A DNA stretch of 5,712 nt from an uncultured Lachnospiraceae bacterium. Lineage in GTDB: Bacteria > Bacillota > Clostridia > Lachnospirales > Lachnospiraceae. The stretch covers positions 1-5,712 of the forward strand of contig CADBLW010000294.1 in NCBI GenBank assembly GCA_902795625.1, given 5' to 3'. This document shows, in pieces, positions 4,560 to 5,712 of this stretch. A program made the translations under genes and the position numbers. The number at the start of each line of letters is the position of its first letter. Positions within the stretch are counted from its first letter, which is position 1. The notes below the pieces were generated by a model, which had not been told where the DNA came from, did not search any database, and saw only the letters and a program-made list of their open reading frames with translations.

Positions 4560-4625
4560 ATTTTCGCTGAATTGTTGCGTCTGCTTTGTGGTATTTTCGT
4601 TTGCTATTGCGTCCGCTTTGTGGTA
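4560..4625 (+). repeat. Tandem direct repeat of about 33 bp upstream of gdpP
   Basis: TTGCGTCTGCTTTGTGGTA (4575-4593) recurs as TTGCGTCCGCTTTGTGGTA (4607-4625), 18 of 19 bases identical with a 32-base period. ATTTTCG (4560-4566) recurs at 4593-4599, so the duplicated unit is about 33 bp with a one-base indel and a diverged stretch between. The second copy carries the spacer and start of the -10 of the gdpP promoter. Confidence 0.8.
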
Positions 4626-4629
4626 GTAT
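4601..4629 (+). promoter_or_regulatory. Promoter of gdpP
   Basis: TTGCTA (4601-4606) as -35 and TAGTAT (4624-4629) as -10 are 17 bases apart, and TGG precedes the -10 (extended -10). Predicted start is near 4636, leader about 44 nt. It lies downstream of the rpsR terminator, making gdpP independently transcribed. The equivalent bases of the first repeat copy (TGGTATTTT, 4589-4597) lack a good -35. Confidence 0.65.
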
Positions 4630-4667
4630 ATCCGTAGGTTATTCGGGGGAAAGCATAGGTATTGGGG

Positions 4668-4673
4668 AAAGGA
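4668..4673 (+). promoter_or_regulatory. Ribosome binding site of gdpP
   Basis: AAAGGA six bases before the ATG at 4680. The gene runs off the window, so this site and the two hydrophobic helices directly after the start are the main evidence for the initiation codon. Confidence 0.7.
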
Positions 4674-4679
4674 TATCGT

Positions 4680-5712
4680 ATGAAGAAAAACGCCGGAGGA
4701 AAATTGATTACCTACATGCTGTGGCCGATCCTGCTCACTGCTCTGTGGCTGATCACGGATGTGGCCCTGCTGTTTGTCAGCCGGAAGGCGGCGGCGATCG
4801 GCATCGGTGCGACGCTGCTGTATTTTGCGGCTGCTCTTGTGATGTTTTTGATCCGAAGGAAACGGATCCTGCGGGATTACATCGCATTTTCCGCGTGCTA
4901 TGACGATGTGGAGAGCAAGCTGCTGACGGAGATGGACGTTCCCTTCGCGGTGCTTGACGGCGACAGCGAGGTGCTGTGGTGCAACAACACATTTTCCATT
5001 GTGTGCGGACGAAAAGGGATCGGAATGAACTTCCGAGACCTGGTGCCGGATGTGAAGGCCTACACGCTGCCGAAGCACGACTCGGACGAGCGCACGTACC
5101 GCGCGCGGATCAACAACAAGGTATACAAGATCGTGATGCGCACCCAGGAGACGCCGGAGTTTGACATGCAGCTGAAACGCATCTCCCGCGGCGCAGGCGT
5201 GAAGCTCACGAGAACCGTCTCGGCATTCCTGTACGACGAGACCGAGGTGACGGCGCTCCGCCAGGAGAACTACGACAGCCGCCTCGTGTTCGGTCTTCTC
5301 TATATCGACAACTACGACGAGGTGCTGGACAGCTACGAGGAAGTGAAGCGGTCGCTGCTGACGGCGCTCATCGACCGGAAGATCACGACCTACATGAACG
5401 GTATCGACGCGGTCATCCGGAAGCTGGAGAAGGACAAATACTTCTTCATTTTCCAGAACCGTTACCTGCAGTGGCTGCAGGATGACAGATTTTCCATCCT
5501 CTACGACGTGCGTTCCGTCAACATCGGCGGTCCGAGCGAGGTCGGCCTGACCATCAGTATCGGTCTGGGCGTCAACGCGAAGAGCTACGAGGAAGGCTAT
5601 GAGAGTGCCCGCGCGGCGATGGATCTCGCCCTCGGACGAGGCGGCGACCAGGCGGTTGTCCGCGACGGCGAGATGATCACCTACTTCGGCGGCAAGAGCG
5701 AGTCCATCGAGA
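4680..5712 (+). CDS. gdpP: Cyclic-di-AMP phosphodiesterase GdpP (N-terminal part, 3' end outside window)
   Basis: Membrane-bound enzyme expected to hydrolyse the second messenger c-di-AMP, which controls potassium and osmolyte balance and cell-wall stress. 344 codons of a protein usually about 650-680 residues are present. In order: two transmembrane helices (about 12-34 and 38-58), a basic RRKRILRDY segment (59-67), a PAS domain (about 80-160; MDVPFAVLDGDSEVLWCNNTF at 85-105), and a degenerate GGDEF domain (about 200-330) with YIDNYDEV (208-215), LLTALIDRKI (226-235), KYFFIFQNRYLQWL (253-266) and the GdpP signature ALGRGGDQAVV (317-327). The GGDEF active-site motif is not conserved, as is normal for this family. 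The catalytic DHH and DHHA1 domains, which would confirm activity, are off the window. AAAGGA (4668-4673), six bases upstream, fixes the ATG at 4680. Close to rpsF-ssb-rpsR in many Firmicutes. Confidence 0.95.
   Translation, partial: MKKNAGGKLITYMLWPILLTALWLITDVALLFVSRKAAAIGIGATLLYFAAALVMFLIRRKRILRDYIAFSACYDDVESKLLTEMDVPFAVLDGDSEVLWCNNTFSIVCGRKGIGMNFRDLVPDVKAYTLPKHDSDERTYRARINNKVYKIVMRTQETPEFDMQLKRISRGAGVKLTRTVSAFLYDETEVTALRQENYDSRLVFGLLYIDNYDEVLDSYEEVKRSLLTALIDRKITTYMNGIDAVIRKLEKDKYFFIFQNRYLQWLQDDRFSILYDVRSVNIGGPSEVGLTISIGLGVNAKSYEEGYESARAAMDLALGRGGDQAVVRDGEMITYFGGKSESIE

Noticed and set aside
4476..5078. 200-codon minus-strand open frame
   Set aside because: It is antisense to the rpsR terminator, the gdpP promoter and the gdpP start; its composition (His, Gln, Arg rich) is shadow-like and no ribosome binding site was noted.
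1..5712. A mobile element, CRISPR array, defence or secretion system
   Set aside because: All recognisable genes are housekeeping with expected neighbours; no transposase, integrase, spaced repeat array or tRNA-flanked boundary is visible.

Overview
The window reads as ordinary chromosomal housekeeping DNA from a Gram-positive Firmicute, most likely class Clostridia and probably Lachnospiraceae-like. The reasons are the DUF951-rpsF-ssb-rpsR-gdpP gene order, a zinc-binding (C+) form of ribosomal protein S18, a DUF1934 (YwiB-type) gene, strong GGAGG ribosome binding sites, frequent extended -10 promoters (TGnTAtgaT-like), and GC-leaning third codon positions. The genus is not determinable by eye. 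I found no phage, transposon, CRISPR, toxin-antitoxin or defence genes, and nothing that looks like a new multi-gene system.

Layout. Positions 1-930 hold two plus-strand genes: the 3' half of a D-alanine--D-alanine ligase (its start lies outside the window) and, three bases later, a DUF1934 protein. A convergent spacer (931-1027) carries hairpins that can stop transcription, mainly of the minus strand. Positions 1028-2451 hold two minus-strand genes: plsC (1-acylglycerol-3-phosphate acyltransferase) and, downstream of it, an uncharacterised single-pass membrane protein that has its own well-formed promoter. A 356-bp divergent spacer (2452-2807) holds a TTGACA/TACAAT promoter for plsC and an extended -10 promoter for the next plus-strand gene.

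Positions 2808-4475 run rightward: a DUF951 protein with a cysteine motif, a 309-bp spacer with three consecutive inverted repeats and the rpsF promoter and leader, then rpsF (S6), ssb (single-strand DNA-binding protein) and rpsR (S18), closed by a textbook intrinsic terminator. S6 and S18 bind each other on the 30S platform, and SSB serves replication, so this is the classic ribosome/replication operon. From 4680 to the window end runs the 5' part of gdpP (c-di-AMP phosphodiesterase): two membrane helices, a PAS domain and a degenerate GGDEF domain. The DHH/DHHA1 catalytic part lies beyond the window. Its promoter sits in the second copy of a tandem direct repeat of about 33 bp.

The points most worth a second look are all regulatory: the rpsF leader (candidate S6:S18 autoregulatory RNA), mutually exclusive hairpins between ssb and rpsR, the inverted repeats before rpsF, and the duplicated promoter region of gdpP. 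A smaller protein-level point is the extra isoleucine after the DLPF tip of SSB.
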